Assembly: GCA_034436015.1 (NCBI GenBank)
Contig: DAOTWG010000002.1
Coordinates: 1 to 51,194 of the forward strand
Direction: 5' to 3'
Length of the DNA stretch: 51,194 nt
Origin: DAOTVX01 sp034436015
GTDB taxonomy: Bacteria > Chloroflexota > Anaerolineae > Anaerolineales > Villigracilaceae
Notes under the pieces: model-generated
Seen by the model: the letters and a program-made list of their open reading frames with translations, nothing else
The model's database searches: none
What the model was told of the DNA's origin: nothing
Program-made: the position numbers and the translations under genes
Shown here: positions 25,201 through 33,177 of the stretch, in pieces
How positions within the stretch are numbered: position 1 is the stretch's first letter
Layout: every line of letters begins with the position of its first letter

Positions 25201-26817
25201 TCACGAAGTGTTCAAGATACAAACCTCGTACGGCGCCAGGAGAAGTTTGTCTCCGCGGAGGGGGACGCCGGTTGTGGAGTGCGTGGAGAACAACATTTGC
25301 CAGTGCGCCGCAGGCAGGGAGCGCGTGTCGAGAGCAAGCGTGAGCGACTTCGATGAGAAATTCAGGCCGATTAGAAGGGTTTGATCGCCGTAAACGCGCA
25401 GGTATGCCAACCCATCTTGCCGCGGCGCGCTGATTGCCCGGAAGTCGCCGCGCCGCAAGGCTGGTTGTTCCTTGCGCAGGGCAAGCAGGCGCTTGGTAAA
25501 GTTGAGCATTGAAGAGGCGTCTTTTTGCTGAGCGGCGACGTTGCGCTGCTTGTAGTTCGGGTGGACGGGCAGCCAGGGCTTGACGGAAGAAAAGCCGGCT
25601 TGTGGGCTATCATCCCATTGCATGGGCGAACGGCAACCGTCGCGTCCTTTGTAGAATGGCCAGTAGCGCCGGCCCGGCGGGTCCAGGATTTCCGCACGTT
25701 TTAGGCGGATGTCGCGCATCCCGATCTCTTCGCCGTAATAGAGGAACGGTGTGCCGCGCAAGGTGAGGAGAAGTCCAAGCGCCACTTTTGCCCGCGCGTC
25801 CTCTTCCCCTGCCGCGTAACGCGTGGCGCTACGCGAGATATCATGGTTGCTAAGCGCGTAGTTCGGCCAGACTCGCTCGCCCGTTGCGGCCTCCCAACGT
25901 TGAATGGCTTTCGAGAAAGAATCGGCGCGGAACTTGCAGCCTGTAAACTCGAAGTTGAACGCGGCATGGAGCGTATCGGGACCGCAGTAGGAGGCCGCCT
26001 TTTCTGGGGTCGCCAGGAATGTTTCACCGACGGCATAGCGTTCCTTGTACGAATCGAGCAGGGCGCGCAGCTCGCGTAGAAGCGGAATCATCTCCGCTTG
26101 GTCGCAATCGTACAGGTGTTTCTGGCGGTCGAAGCCGCGCAGACCGAACTTCGGCGGGTTGTCGCGGTAGTCGGGGTCCTCGAAATAAGCGTTGAAAACA
26201 TCTAGACGGAAGCCGTCCACACCGCGCTCAAGCCAGAAACGAAGTACATCGAAGATCGCTTGCCGCACGGCAGGGTTACGCCAATTGAGATCCGGTTGCT
26301 CGGGAAGGAACATGTGGTAGTAGTACTGGCCACGCTCTGGGATGTACGTCCAGGCGCGCCCGCCGAAGCAGGACTGCCAGTTGTTTGGCGGCTCGCCGAT
26401 CCCTCCGCCGCGCGTTGGGCGAGGGTCTTTCCAGACGTACCAGTCGTGCTTGGGGTTGTCGCGCGAGCGACGCGATTCCTGAAACCAGGGGTGCTGATCG
26501 GAAGTGTGGTTGAGTACCATATCGAGAATGATGTGAATGCCGCGCCGGTGCGCCTCTCGTACCAGCGTATCGAAATCGCTTAGGCTGCCAAAACGGGGAT
26601 CAATGTTGCAATAGTCGCTGACGTCGTAACCAAAGTCTTTATCAGGCGATGGGTAAATGGGCGAGAGCCAGATGGCGTCCACACCGAGCGCGGACAGATA
26701 ATCCAGGCGAGCCGTAATGCCGGGCAAATCTCCCAGGCCATCGCCGTCGCTGTCGGCGAAGGAGCGCGGGTAAATCTGGTAGATAACCCCATCTTGCCAC
26801 CAAAGGTAGTTTTCCAT
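25201..26817 (-). CDS. GH13 alpha-glucosidase (oligo-1,6-glucosidase type)
   Basis: 538-aa glycoside hydrolase of family 13. YQIYPRSFADSDGDGLGDLPGI at the N-terminus is typical of the oligo-1,6-glucosidase subgroup. The catalytic nucleophile is Asp206 in DGFRLDVFN, the acid is Glu265 in AVGETFL and the third acid is Asp326 in LSNHDISR. It has no signal peptide, so it acts on imported oligosaccharides such as isomaltose or maltodextrin. An extended -10 promoter lies at 26853-26861, and GGAGACC precedes the ATG. An MFS transporter is encoded just upstream in the same direction. Confidence 0.95.
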   Translation of the reverse strand: MENYLWWQDGVIYQIYPRSFADSDGDGLGDLPGITARLDYLSALGVDAIWLSPIYPSPDKDFGYDVSDYCNIDPRFGSLSDFDTLVREAHRRGIHIILDMVLNHTSDQHPWFQESRRSRDNPKHDWYVWKDPRPTRGGGIGEPPNNWQSCFGGRAWTYIPERGQYYYHMFLPEQPDLNWRNPAVRQAIFDVLRFWLERGVDGFRLDVFNAYFEDPDYRDNPPKFGLRGFDRQKHLYDCDQAEMIPLLRELRALLDSYKERYAVGETFLATPEKAASYCGPDTLHAAFNFEFTGCKFRADSFSKAIQRWEAATGERVWPNYALSNHDISRSATRYAAGEEDARAKVALGLLLTLRGTPFLYYGEEIGMRDIRLKRAEILDPPGRRYWPFYKGRDGCRSPMQWDDSPQAGFSSVKPWLPVHPNYKQRNVAAQQKDASSMLNFTKRLLALRKEQPALRRGDFRAISAPRQDGLAYLRVYGDQTLLIGLNFSSKSLTLALDTRSLPAAHWQMLFSTHSTTGVPLRGDKLLLAPYEVCILNTS

Positions 26818-26852
26818 ACCGGTCTCCTTACGAGAATGTGCTTGCCGAGATT

Positions 26853-26861
26853 ATTGTACCA
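26853..26861 (-). promoter_or_regulatory. Extended -10 promoter of the GH13 gene
   Basis: On the minus strand TGGTACAAT gives a TG motif one base before TACAAT (26853-26858). No good -35 box is at the proper distance. Confidence 0.45.
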
Positions 26862-26954
26862 AGTTTTGGCAACGGCGACGTGCTCTTTTGGCCTAGCTGT
26901 TCCCAGTTCGTGATGGAAGGAGGTTTTCCTCGCGAACGATTGGGAGGCTTCTCC

Positions 26955-28262
26955 CTATCGGCGTGGTGGTAGAACGGCCGGGACGAAGCGGGAAAAAAGC
27001 AAAGCCGCGCTGAGACGACCTATGGCAGAACACAGGAAGACAGCTTTATAGCCCCAAACGGTCACGACCCATGAACCGAAGGCGGCGCCGCCGGCCAGCG
27101 CAAGGGTGACCATCATCTGATAAAGGGCAGAGTAACGCGCACGTTGGGATTGCGGCGTAAGGGCGAGCAGGAGATTGAAGGATACCAAGTTGAACGCTCC
27201 CCACAAGGCTCCGCTGAAGATGTGCAACAAGGCCACGTGCCAGAAACGGGAAATGAAAATCCATGCTGCCGGCAGGAGGGGAATGCACAGCATGCTGACG
27301 AGTTGGACTTGGCGCGGGCCCCAGCGATCGGAGAGCGTGCCAACGCGACGCTGTACGAGCAACCCCGCGATGTTGGAAACTATGGTCGCTGCGCCGACCA
27401 TCACCGCGCTGAAGCGCAAGCCTTCCACCATATACACACTAAAGAACGGTCCGGCAATGTTTAGGGAAAAATTCCACAAGCCCATGACCAGGCACAGCGC
27501 GACGAAAGCCGGTCGCGACCAGATGTCGTTCAGAATCTCCCGCGCGGAAAGCGGCACCGGGTTTTTGTTTTGCTCTACCGCTCTATCCTCCGGATCGCGT
27601 AGATGCCAGAAGCAGAACGTGGAGGTCAGCCCTAGGAGGAAAGCCAAGCCGAGCGCCAGCTGATAGCCTATCGGAACGGGAAGGCGCGTGATGAGTTCGC
27701 CGACCAGATAAATCATGGTCATGCCGGCGACGCCCATGGCAAAGTTGCGCGCCCCAAAGTAGCGCCCTCGTCCTTCCAAGGGCACAATGGCGCCGGTCAA
27801 CGACATCCAGGCCGGATAGCCAAGATTCCCAAAGGCATCGCGCAGGACGGCAAGCGCGATGCCAAGGAAAATAAGCGACCGTCCTTGAAGCAGGAAGGGG
27901 AGCAAAGCCAGCGCGAGCACCATCCATCTTGCCAGGATTCCCCCAAAGAGCACGGTGAGTTCCTTGCGGTGGCCGATTTTTTCCACCAGGAAGGCTGCCG
28001 GCAACAGGAGGAGGGCCGCGCTTAGACTGGAAAAAGAATTCATCAGGCCAATTTGGCCGCGTGTTGCCCCTAGGGCAAGAAGGTAGAGCGAGAGATAGGT
28101 AACAATGATGTTATCGCTGGCGGCGGCAAACAAGCCATCCAAGAAAAACCAGCTGAGGTTACGTTTGACTTGCTGCGAAAGCGGGAGCGCCCATTCTCCT
28201 CCCCAAGTAAAACGCCGAGCAGCGCGCCGCGCTCGCAGAATCGCCAGAGAAAAGCGCGACAT
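26955..28262 (-). CDS. MFS transporter
   Basis: 435-aa membrane protein with about 12 helices. The loop between helices 2 and 3 reads AAFLVEKIGHRKELTVLFGG, and the middle loop between the two halves is LRDPEDRAVEQNKNPVPLSAREILND. The second half carries RVGTLSDRWGPRQV, the MFS motif A. The substrate is unknown; the nearby glucosidase suggests a sugar, but this is weak. The start at 28262 follows the c-di-AMP receptor gene by 2 bp; longer in-frame starts would overlap that gene. Confidence 0.88.
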   Translation of the reverse strand: MSRFSLAILRARRAARRFTWGGEWALPLSQQVKRNLSWFFLDGLFAAASDNIIVTYLSLYLLALGATRGQIGLMNSFSSLSAALLLLPAAFLVEKIGHRKELTVLFGGILARWMVLALALLPFLLQGRSLIFLGIALAVLRDAFGNLGYPAWMSLTGAIVPLEGRGRYFGARNFAMGVAGMTMIYLVGELITRLPVPIGYQLALGLAFLLGLTSTFCFWHLRDPEDRAVEQNKNPVPLSAREILNDIWSRPAFVALCLVMGLWNFSLNIAGPFFSVYMVEGLRFSAVMVGAATIVSNIAGLLVQRRVGTLSDRWGPRQVQLVSMLCIPLLPAAWIFISRFWHVALLHIFSGALWGAFNLVSFNLLLALTPQSQRARYSALYQMMVTLALAGGAAFGSWVVTVWGYKAVFLCSAIGRLSAALLFSRFVPAVLPPRR

Positions 28263-28264
28263 GG

Positions 28265-28528
28265 TCAAATCTGCTCGGAGTGATGCAGAGGCAGGATGAA
28301 AAGGATAGCGCGGTGTTGATCGCTTTCCGCGGGGGAGCAAGTGGAGCGAATTTGTTCTATGGCGTCGGCCAGGCGTTCCTCCTCCACGCCAAGTAGCAGG
28401 GTGACATTCCCGCGTCGCAGAAACCCTCCCGTGCTGGCCAGGCGCGTCACGCGGTACCCATGTGAGATCAAGGCATGGACAACATCATCGCCGTCAATGT
28501 CCCGGACAACGGCACAAATCAGTTTCAT
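28265..28528 (-). CDS. Cyclic di-AMP receptor, PstA/DarA-like (short form)
   Basis: 87-aa PII-like signalling protein. It starts MKLICAVVRDIDGDDVVHAL, as in the PstA/DarA family, and has the nucleotide-contacting TGGFLRRGN (about 33-41) and VTLLLGVEEERL. The large loop present in the B. subtilis protein (about 109 aa) is shorter here. The family binds c-di-AMP; the target in this organism is unknown. The start at 28528 is chosen by family alignment. It is co-directional with the MFS gene, 2 bp apart, which hints at a shared transcript. Confidence 0.85.
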   Translation of the reverse strand: MKLICAVVRDIDGDDVVHALISHGYRVTRLASTGGFLRRGNVTLLLGVEEERLADAIEQIRSTCSPAESDQHRAILFILPLHHSEQI

Positions 28529-28561
28529 GGTGAACATCCTATGTTGCCAGATCATCTTCGC

Positions 28562-28590
28562 AAGGTATCACAGGGGTAATATTTTGTCAA
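28562..28590 (-). promoter_or_regulatory. Promoter of the c-di-AMP receptor gene
   Basis: Minus-strand TTGACA (28585-28590), a 17-bp spacer and TACCTT (28562-28567) lie about 35 bp before the ATG. Confidence 0.55.
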
Positions 28591-28779
28591 GCAATTCGGA
28601 TATAATGATGAGGTGTTCTGGCGGACATTCGTGGCTGATGTTTGGGTGGGGACTTATCCGGGACCTTCGCTGTTGACGAGAAGGTGTGATGTGCAATATG
28701 TAACTTTTAACACTCTGCATCGTATAGGAAAGCATAGTGTTACTCCGTTCTGGATGTTCCTGTTTTAGGAGAGTGCTCT

Positions 28780-29298
28780 ATGGAAAATCGTTCTCGTACA
28801 CAGCTGGCTTTAGGGTTGTTGCTCGTCCTCCTGGCTGCCTGGTTCGCGGCGTTGAAGATCAACCCTACCTTGGCAGACGTCCTTCCTCCCTTTGCTTGGC
28901 CCATGTGGGTTGTCATTGCCGGCGGAATCATTCTGCTTGTTGGTCTCCTGACCGGGGCGGCAGGCATGGCGATTCCTGCCTGCCTTGTAGCCGGCATTGG
29001 CGGTATTCTGTATTATCAGAATGCCAGCAACGATTGGGAGTCCTGGTCGTATATGTGGACGCTCATTCCCGGCTTTGTCGGCGTGGGGAACATCCTTGCC
29101 GGGATTCTTGGGCGGGGATTCCGCGAAGCGCTGCGACACGGTTTGAACCTCATCCTCATTAGCCTGGCGATGTTTATCGTCTTCGGTGCTGTTTTCGGCG
29201 GGTTGGATATCCTTGGCCCGTATAAGGAGTATACGCTGGCGGTCATCTGCCTTTTGCTCGGCCTGTGGTTCATTGTGCGCGGTCTTATGCGTAGGTAG
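28780..29298 (+). CDS. Membrane protein of the DUF5668 kind
   Basis: 172-aa membrane protein with four or more hydrophobic segments. LALGLLLVLLAAWFAALKINP at the start and FAWPMWVVIAGGIILLVGLLTG follow the pattern of short membrane modules seen in LiaF-like proteins (helix, Pro/Trp-rich turn, helix). It ends FIVRGLMRR. Function is unknown. It is first in a run of three related membrane genes that leads to an ABC ATPase. Start by the first ATG after GGAGAG. Confidence 0.7.
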   Translation: MENRSRTQLALGLLLVLLAAWFAALKINPTLADVLPPFAWPMWVVIAGGIILLVGLLTGAAGMAIPACLVAGIGGILYYQNASNDWESWSYMWTLIPGFVGVGNILAGILGRGFREALRHGLNLILISLAMFIVFGAVFGGLDILGPYKEYTLAVICLLLGLWFIVRGLMRR

Positions 29299-29314
29299 TA
29301 GGAGGGCGTGGCGA

Positions 29315-30112
29315 ATGTGTACACAACGATACCTTCTCTTCTTGGGAAGCGTCCTGCTTCTGCTTGGCGTGTGCTTTGCGCTTAAGGCGGCCGGTGTCTT
29401 GGATAACGTCTGGGAGTATTTCTGGCCGTTGTTCCTCTTGCTGGCCGGCGGATGGTTGGTAGCAGCGGCGTTTCTTTCCCGGCGCGTTGTTGCTGATGAT
29501 GCGGAAAAGGTCGTCCTGGACATCCAGGGAGCGCGGCGCGCGAACTTGACAATTGAGCATGGCGCCGGTCAGATGCATATCGGAGGAGGGGCGCCCTCGG
29601 GCGCTCTCCTGATGGCCAATCAGGGCGCGGGCCTGCACATCTCCAGCCGCCTGGAAGGGGACGAGCTGACGGCTAAAGTAGAATGTGCGCCGACGTTCGT
29701 GCCGTTCGTTGGCCCGGAGAGCGGGGTCTGGCGTTTCCGTCTGAGCAATGAGGCGCCGCTCTCCTTGACGGTCAAGAGCGGTGCTAGCCAGTTAACGCTA
29801 GATTTGAGCGAGGTACAGGTCTCCTATCTCAAATTGGAGGCCGGCGCGAGCAGCGTCACCCTAACGGCGCCGGCGAGTGTGGCGAACGCTTTGTTAGATA
29901 TCGAGGCGGGGGCGGCCAATCTGCAGATACAAATTCCGGAGGGCGTTGCTGCTCGCATTCGTCTTGACCGGGGAATATCTTCCTTTACCATAGATCAGAA
30001 ACGTTTCCCGCTTCTGCATCAGGGCCTTTATCAATCGTTAGAGTACGAGAGCGCGCCACGTCGCGTGGAATTAAACATCGAAGCAGGTGTTAGCGCTGTC
30101 CGTATTACTTGA
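29315..30112 (+). CDS. LiaF-like membrane protein with beta (toastrack) domain
   Basis: 265-aa protein. Two membrane helices (about 6-24 and 34-52) carry the WEYFWPLFLLLAGGW motif. A soluble region of regular beta repeats follows (about 65-265), with recurring IEHGAGQMHIGG, KSGASQLTLDLS, EAGASSVTLT, EAGAANLQIQIP and EAGVSAVRIT. This plan matches LiaF/DUF2154-type toastrack proteins, which sense envelope stress in Firmicutes. No LiaRS two-component pair is adjacent. GGAGG (29301-29305) sets the start at 29315, inside a longer open frame. Confidence 0.75.
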   Translation: MCTQRYLLFLGSVLLLLGVCFALKAAGVLDNVWEYFWPLFLLLAGGWLVAAAFLSRRVVADDAEKVVLDIQGARRANLTIEHGAGQMHIGGGAPSGALLMANQGAGLHISSRLEGDELTAKVECAPTFVPFVGPESGVWRFRLSNEAPLSLTVKSGASQLTLDLSEVQVSYLKLEAGASSVTLTAPASVANALLDIEAGAANLQIQIPEGVAARIRLDRGISSFTIDQKRFPLLHQGLYQSLEYESAPRRVELNIEAGVSAVRIT

Positions 30113-30130
30113 TAGAGTAAGGAGATCTGT

Positions 30131-30739
30131 ATGAAACGCATTGACTGGCGAATCGTTCTTGGGTCTGTCCTTATCCTTGCCGGCTTGGCGACGTTGTTGG
30201 AGAAAATTGGTCTTATTCCGCCAGGTGCGGATCTCTTCTGGGCGGTTCTGGGTACTGTAGCCGGAATAGCCTTTCTGTATGTATTTTTTGGCGATCCGCG
30301 TTCGCATTGGTGGGCGGTCTTCCCCGCATTCGTTCTTCTGGGAATTGGGGTAACCGCGCTTCTGCCTGAGGCGCTGGATGGCGCTATCTTCCTGGGCGGG
30401 GTTGGCCTCGCGTTCTGGATTGTCTATGTGCTCGACCGACAACGCTGGTGGGCAATGATTCCGGGTGGGGTCTTGCTCACGTTGGCGGTCGTCGCCGCCC
30501 TTTCAGATCTACTTGGCGGCGTGGATACCGGTGGAGTCTTCTTTCTTGGCCTAGGCTTGACGTTCCTGTTGGTAGCCCTGTTGGCGCATCATTCTTGGGC
30601 CTATATTCCGGCGGCTGTGTTCATTTTGCTGGCGGTGGCTCTGGGATTGCAGTTTGGCGATGTGTTAGGTTACTTCTGGATTGGCGTTCTGTTCCTAGCC
30701 GGCCTGGCACTTATCCTCTTTGCGCTGCGGCGCAAGTGA
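30131..30739 (+). CDS. Polytopic membrane protein, related to the two before it
   Basis: 202-aa protein with about seven hydrophobic segments. Repeated units of the form WWAMIPGGVLLTLAVVAAL, SWAYIPAAVFILLAVALGL and HWWAVFPAFVLLGIGVTALL indicate an internally repeated helix-turn-helix membrane module. Function is unknown. GGAGATC precedes the ATG. It is 18 bp after the LiaF-like gene and 13 bp before the ABC ATPase gene, so all four are likely one transcript. Confidence 0.65.
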   Translation: MKRIDWRIVLGSVLILAGLATLLEKIGLIPPGADLFWAVLGTVAGIAFLYVFFGDPRSHWWAVFPAFVLLGIGVTALLPEALDGAIFLGGVGLAFWIVYVLDRQRWWAMIPGGVLLTLAVVAALSDLLGGVDTGGVFFLGLGLTFLLVALLAHHSWAYIPAAVFILLAVALGLQFGDVLGYFWIGVLFLAGLALILFALRRK

Positions 30740-30752
30740 GGCCCCTGCGTCC

Positions 30753-31769
30753 ATGTTGGCGGTCAAGGACATCTGGAAGAACTACGAAGAGATGCCGCTC
30801 CTACGCGGCGTCTCTTTCCGTGTGGAGGCCGGAGAGACGATTTGCCTGTTAGGGCCTTCTGGCAGCGGCAAAACTACGCTGTTGCGTATCGTTGCCGGAC
30901 TCGAAGCCGCGGAGCGCGGCAAAGTGGAGTGGAACGGAGAGGATATCTCTGCTGTTCCACCTCATCGGCGGAATTTCGGTCTAGTTTTTCAAGATTACGC
31001 GCTCTTTCCTCACCTGACAGTGGCGGAGAACGTGGCTTTTGGTCTGCGCATGCAACATTTGCCGCGGGCAGAGATAGGGCAACGCACGGCAGAGGCGCTG
31101 GCGCAGGTTAATCTGACGGGATTCGAGCGGCGACTCGTCACCGATCTTTCCGGCGGCGAGCAGCAGCGGGTCGCGCTTGCGCGTGCGTTGGCGCCGCGAC
31201 CGCGTCTGTTGATGTTCGATGAGCCGCTTGGCGCTCTGGATCGCGCGTTGCGCGCCGAGTTGCTCGACGAATTACGTCGTCTGTTGCGCAGCAGCCGCAT
31301 CCCAGCCATTTATGTCACCCACGATCAAGAAGAAGCCTTTGCCATTGCTGACCGCGTCCTCCTGCTTCATGAGGGCAGAATCGTGCGCGAAGGCGCGCCG
31401 GCGGAAGTCTGGAACACGCCGGGCTCTGTTTGGGTCGCTCGTTTTTTAGGGGCTGGGAATATCATCGGCGGCGTGGTGGTTGTCACTGGTAAAAGGTTTC
31501 AGGTGGATACAGCAGTGGGAAGTTTCCATGTTGCCTGTCCGCGTGGACATGAGATAGGAGAGCGCGTTGACCTGTTGATTCGACCAGAGGGAGCGCGCTT
31601 GGTCAAAGAAGGCATTCTGCGGGGCGTGGTCAGGGATGTTGTCTTCCAGCAGGAACGATTCCGCATCACGCTCGACAACGGGCTTTACTTCTTGTTAAAC
31701 AAACCCTGCTCTATTGGCCGGGAAGTTCACCTGGCAATTCCAGACCATGCTGTGCAATGCCTGTCTTGA
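30753..31769 (+). CDS. ABC transporter ATP-binding protein (Fe3+/sulfate/polyamine type)
   Basis: 338-aa ATPase of the CUT1/FbpC/PotA kind. Walker A is GPSGSGKTT, the Q-loop VFQDYALFPHL, the signature LSGGEQQR, Walker B LLMFDEPLGALD and the H-loop VTHDQEEA. A TOBE-like C-terminal domain lies at about 240-338. Such ATPases energise importers of iron, sulfate, molybdate or polyamines, but no permease or binding protein gene is beside it. It starts 13 bp after the membrane gene and has no clear ribosome site, so it may depend on coupling. A strong terminator follows at 31902-31940. Confidence 0.9.
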   Translation: MLAVKDIWKNYEEMPLLRGVSFRVEAGETICLLGPSGSGKTTLLRIVAGLEAAERGKVEWNGEDISAVPPHRRNFGLVFQDYALFPHLTVAENVAFGLRMQHLPRAEIGQRTAEALAQVNLTGFERRLVTDLSGGEQQRVALARALAPRPRLLMFDEPLGALDRALRAELLDELRRLLRSSRIPAIYVTHDQEEAFAIADRVLLLHEGRIVREGAPAEVWNTPGSVWVARFLGAGNIIGGVVVVTGKRFQVDTAVGSFHVACPRGHEIGERVDLLIRPEGARLVKEGILRGVVRDVVFQQERFRITLDNGLYFLLNKPCSIGREVHLAIPDHAVQCLS

Positions 31770-31826
31770 CGGTTCTCTTAAGCGGTCTTGGGGCCGCCAC
31801 GGTGGGGCACGTTGTTGCCGGAAAAG

Positions 31827-31979
31827 TCAATTCAAGAAGGATGAGCCAAAGGCAATAATCAGGCCTGTCAAGCCGATGCAGAAACAAATCGCGAGAATCA
31901 GAATAGCCAGAGCAATCCCTGGTGGATTGCTCTGGCTATTTTTTGGATATGGAAAGAGCGAGGAATTGCTCTCGGCCAT
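31827..31979 (-). CDS. Small single-helix membrane protein, previously unnoticed ORF
   Basis: 50-aa reading frame. The N-terminus is polar (MAESNSSLFPYPKNSQ) and residues about 21-45 form one hydrophobic helix (IALAILILAICFCIGL and on). The ATG is 3 bp past the stop of the DUF4190 gene on the same strand, so it may be translated by coupling; no separate ribosome site is seen. The gene runs through the perfect inverted repeat that terminates the opposite ABC gene. Its length and composition fit a real small membrane protein, but there is no homology that I recognise. Confidence 0.5.
   Translation of the reverse strand: MAESNSSLFPYPKNSQSNPPGIALAILILAICFCIGLTGLIIAFGSSFLN
31902..31940 (+). terminator. 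Strong intrinsic terminator after the ABC gene
   Basis: AATAGCCAGAGCAATCC and GGATTGCTCTGGCTATT form a perfect 17-bp stem with loop CTGGT, followed by TTTTTT overlapping the stem end (31939-31944). On the plus strand this is a textbook terminator. On the minus strand it lies inside the 50-aa ORF. Confidence 0.9.
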
Positions 31980-31982
31980 GGC

Positions 31983-32294
31983 TTAGTAGGAACTATTGTT
32001 GAAAAGGGGAATGCTGAGGCCGATGAGAGGGGCGAGAACAAGCAGGCAGACGATACAGAAACCGACTGCGATCGCCGTATACCCAAGTATCAGGCCGGCG
32101 GTTGCCATGCCGTTGCCGCCAATGGTGCCACCGCTCTTCTTAATCTCGTTCTTGGCCATATGGCCACAAACAATGCCTACCATGGAGCCTAGGAATGGTA
32201 AAAGCGTCCAGCCTGCAATACCCCCAATGAGGCTAATGATCGCCAGGGCGCTGGTGGGAGGGGTCGAGGAGGGCCAAGGTTCGGGTTCGCTCAT
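31983..32294 (-). CDS. DUF4190 domain membrane protein
   Basis: 103-aa protein. After a Pro/Ser/Glu-rich start (SEPEPWPSSTPPTS) come two helices with a conserved DUF4190 turn: LAIISLIGGIAGWTLLPFLGSMVGIVCGHMAKNEI, then a Gly-rich SGGTIGGNGMATAGLILGY turn and a last helix. Function is unknown. AGGAG about 8 nt before the ATG sets the start. It lies between a frameshifted DUF5362-like gene and the 50-aa ORF, in one apparent operon. Confidence 0.8.
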   Translation of the reverse strand: MSEPEPWPSSTPPTSALAIISLIGGIAGWTLLPFLGSMVGIVCGHMAKNEIKKSGGTIGGNGMATAGLILGYTAIAVGFCIVCLLVLAPLIGLSIPLFNNSSY

Positions 32295-32304
32295 TGTTTT
32301 TCTC

Positions 32305-32497
32305 CTAGTACGAATAGTTGCTGATCCAAATAGGCAGCCATGCAACGAGAATGCCGACGATGGACAAAGCTTGCGTTGCCCCGCCTATAATAAAGTATGT
32401 CGAGCAGTTTGAGCCAGCCGCGCGCTTGATAGATAGGTTCACCCAGTTGCTGGACAGAAATCTCCTCGGACGAAACAGATGGAACAAAATCGGTCAT
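32305..32497 (-). pseudogene. Frameshifted DUF5362-like small membrane protein gene
   Basis: Starts at 32497 with an excellent AGGAGG site. The first frame gives EPIYQARGWLKLLDIL, then the natural continuation FIIGGATQALSIVGILVAWLPIW is in the next frame and ends with TAG at 32305-32307. One base lost (or two gained) near 32390-32400 explains this. DUF5362 proteins have the same order: YQARGWLK, a helix, then VGIIIAWLPIW. The C-terminus also looks shortened. A sequencing error or programmed frameshift cannot be excluded. Confidence 0.65.
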
Positions 32498-32578
32498 ATC
32501 TACCTCCTTAGGGATTAGGGATTGAGAAAATAGGAACGTTGTTGGTGATGTGTACTCGCAATTCGGCCCGCGAGGCCA

Positions 32579-33157
32579 TCAGAGGCGCGTCGTATTTTTG
32601 CGTCGGCGACGTTCAGCCCACCACCAGAGCATCAGGGAAATCGCCAGGACGATGAGGGCGGTAGCCAGAATCGGCAGCAACACAGAGAGGATAGAGACGA
32701 TGGTCGCCACGATGTCTTCCGCAAGGCTGATCGGCGCGTTGCCTGCTCCGCCGGTCGTGGCCGTTACCGCCGGCCGCACCGCTGCGGCTTTGACCGTGTG
32801 CACGCTGCCGGCGATGAGCAAGCCGCAAACCAGCGCGAGCAGGGGATGAACATCCGTTACCACCTTGGCGCTGGCTGCGAATGCGATGGCCCCGGCTGCT
32901 GGGCGGATGAAGGTCTGGAGAAGATCGTTGATATGGTTGATGGCTGGGACCTTATCGGCCAGGAATTCGATAATGATGAACACACCCAACACGATCAGAA
33001 ACCAGGGGTTGGCGATCCAGTCATAGGGTGGATGGAGCGTAAAAGCCTGCGGGAAGTAGTGGGCGACAACACCGATGATGAAAAGCGGAATATAGGCGTT
33101 TAGCCCAGCGCTCGCCGACAAGCCAAAGGCAGCGAGAATTGTCATCAAGGCTTCCAT
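32579..33157 (-). CDS. DUF4126 family membrane protein
   Basis: 192-aa membrane protein. It begins with AAFGLSASAGLNAYIPLFI, typical of DUF4126, has LADKVPAINHINDLLQTFIRPAAGAI in the centre and ends with a long helix and a basic tail (WWWAERRRRKN). Five or so helices are predicted by eye. Function is unknown. GGAGGTACTC-type sequence precedes the ATG. It stands about 20 bp downstream of the DUF2085 gene on the same strand. Confidence 0.85.
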   Translation of the reverse strand: MEALMTILAAFGLSASAGLNAYIPLFIIGVVAHYFPQAFTLHPPYDWIANPWFLIVLGVFIIIEFLADKVPAINHINDLLQTFIRPAAGAIAFAASAKVVTDVHPLLALVCGLLIAGSVHTVKAAAVRPAVTATTGGAGNAPISLAEDIVATIVSILSVLLPILATALIVLAISLMLWWWAERRRRKNTTRL

Positions 33158-33177
33158 AGGAGTACCTCCACACTCAA

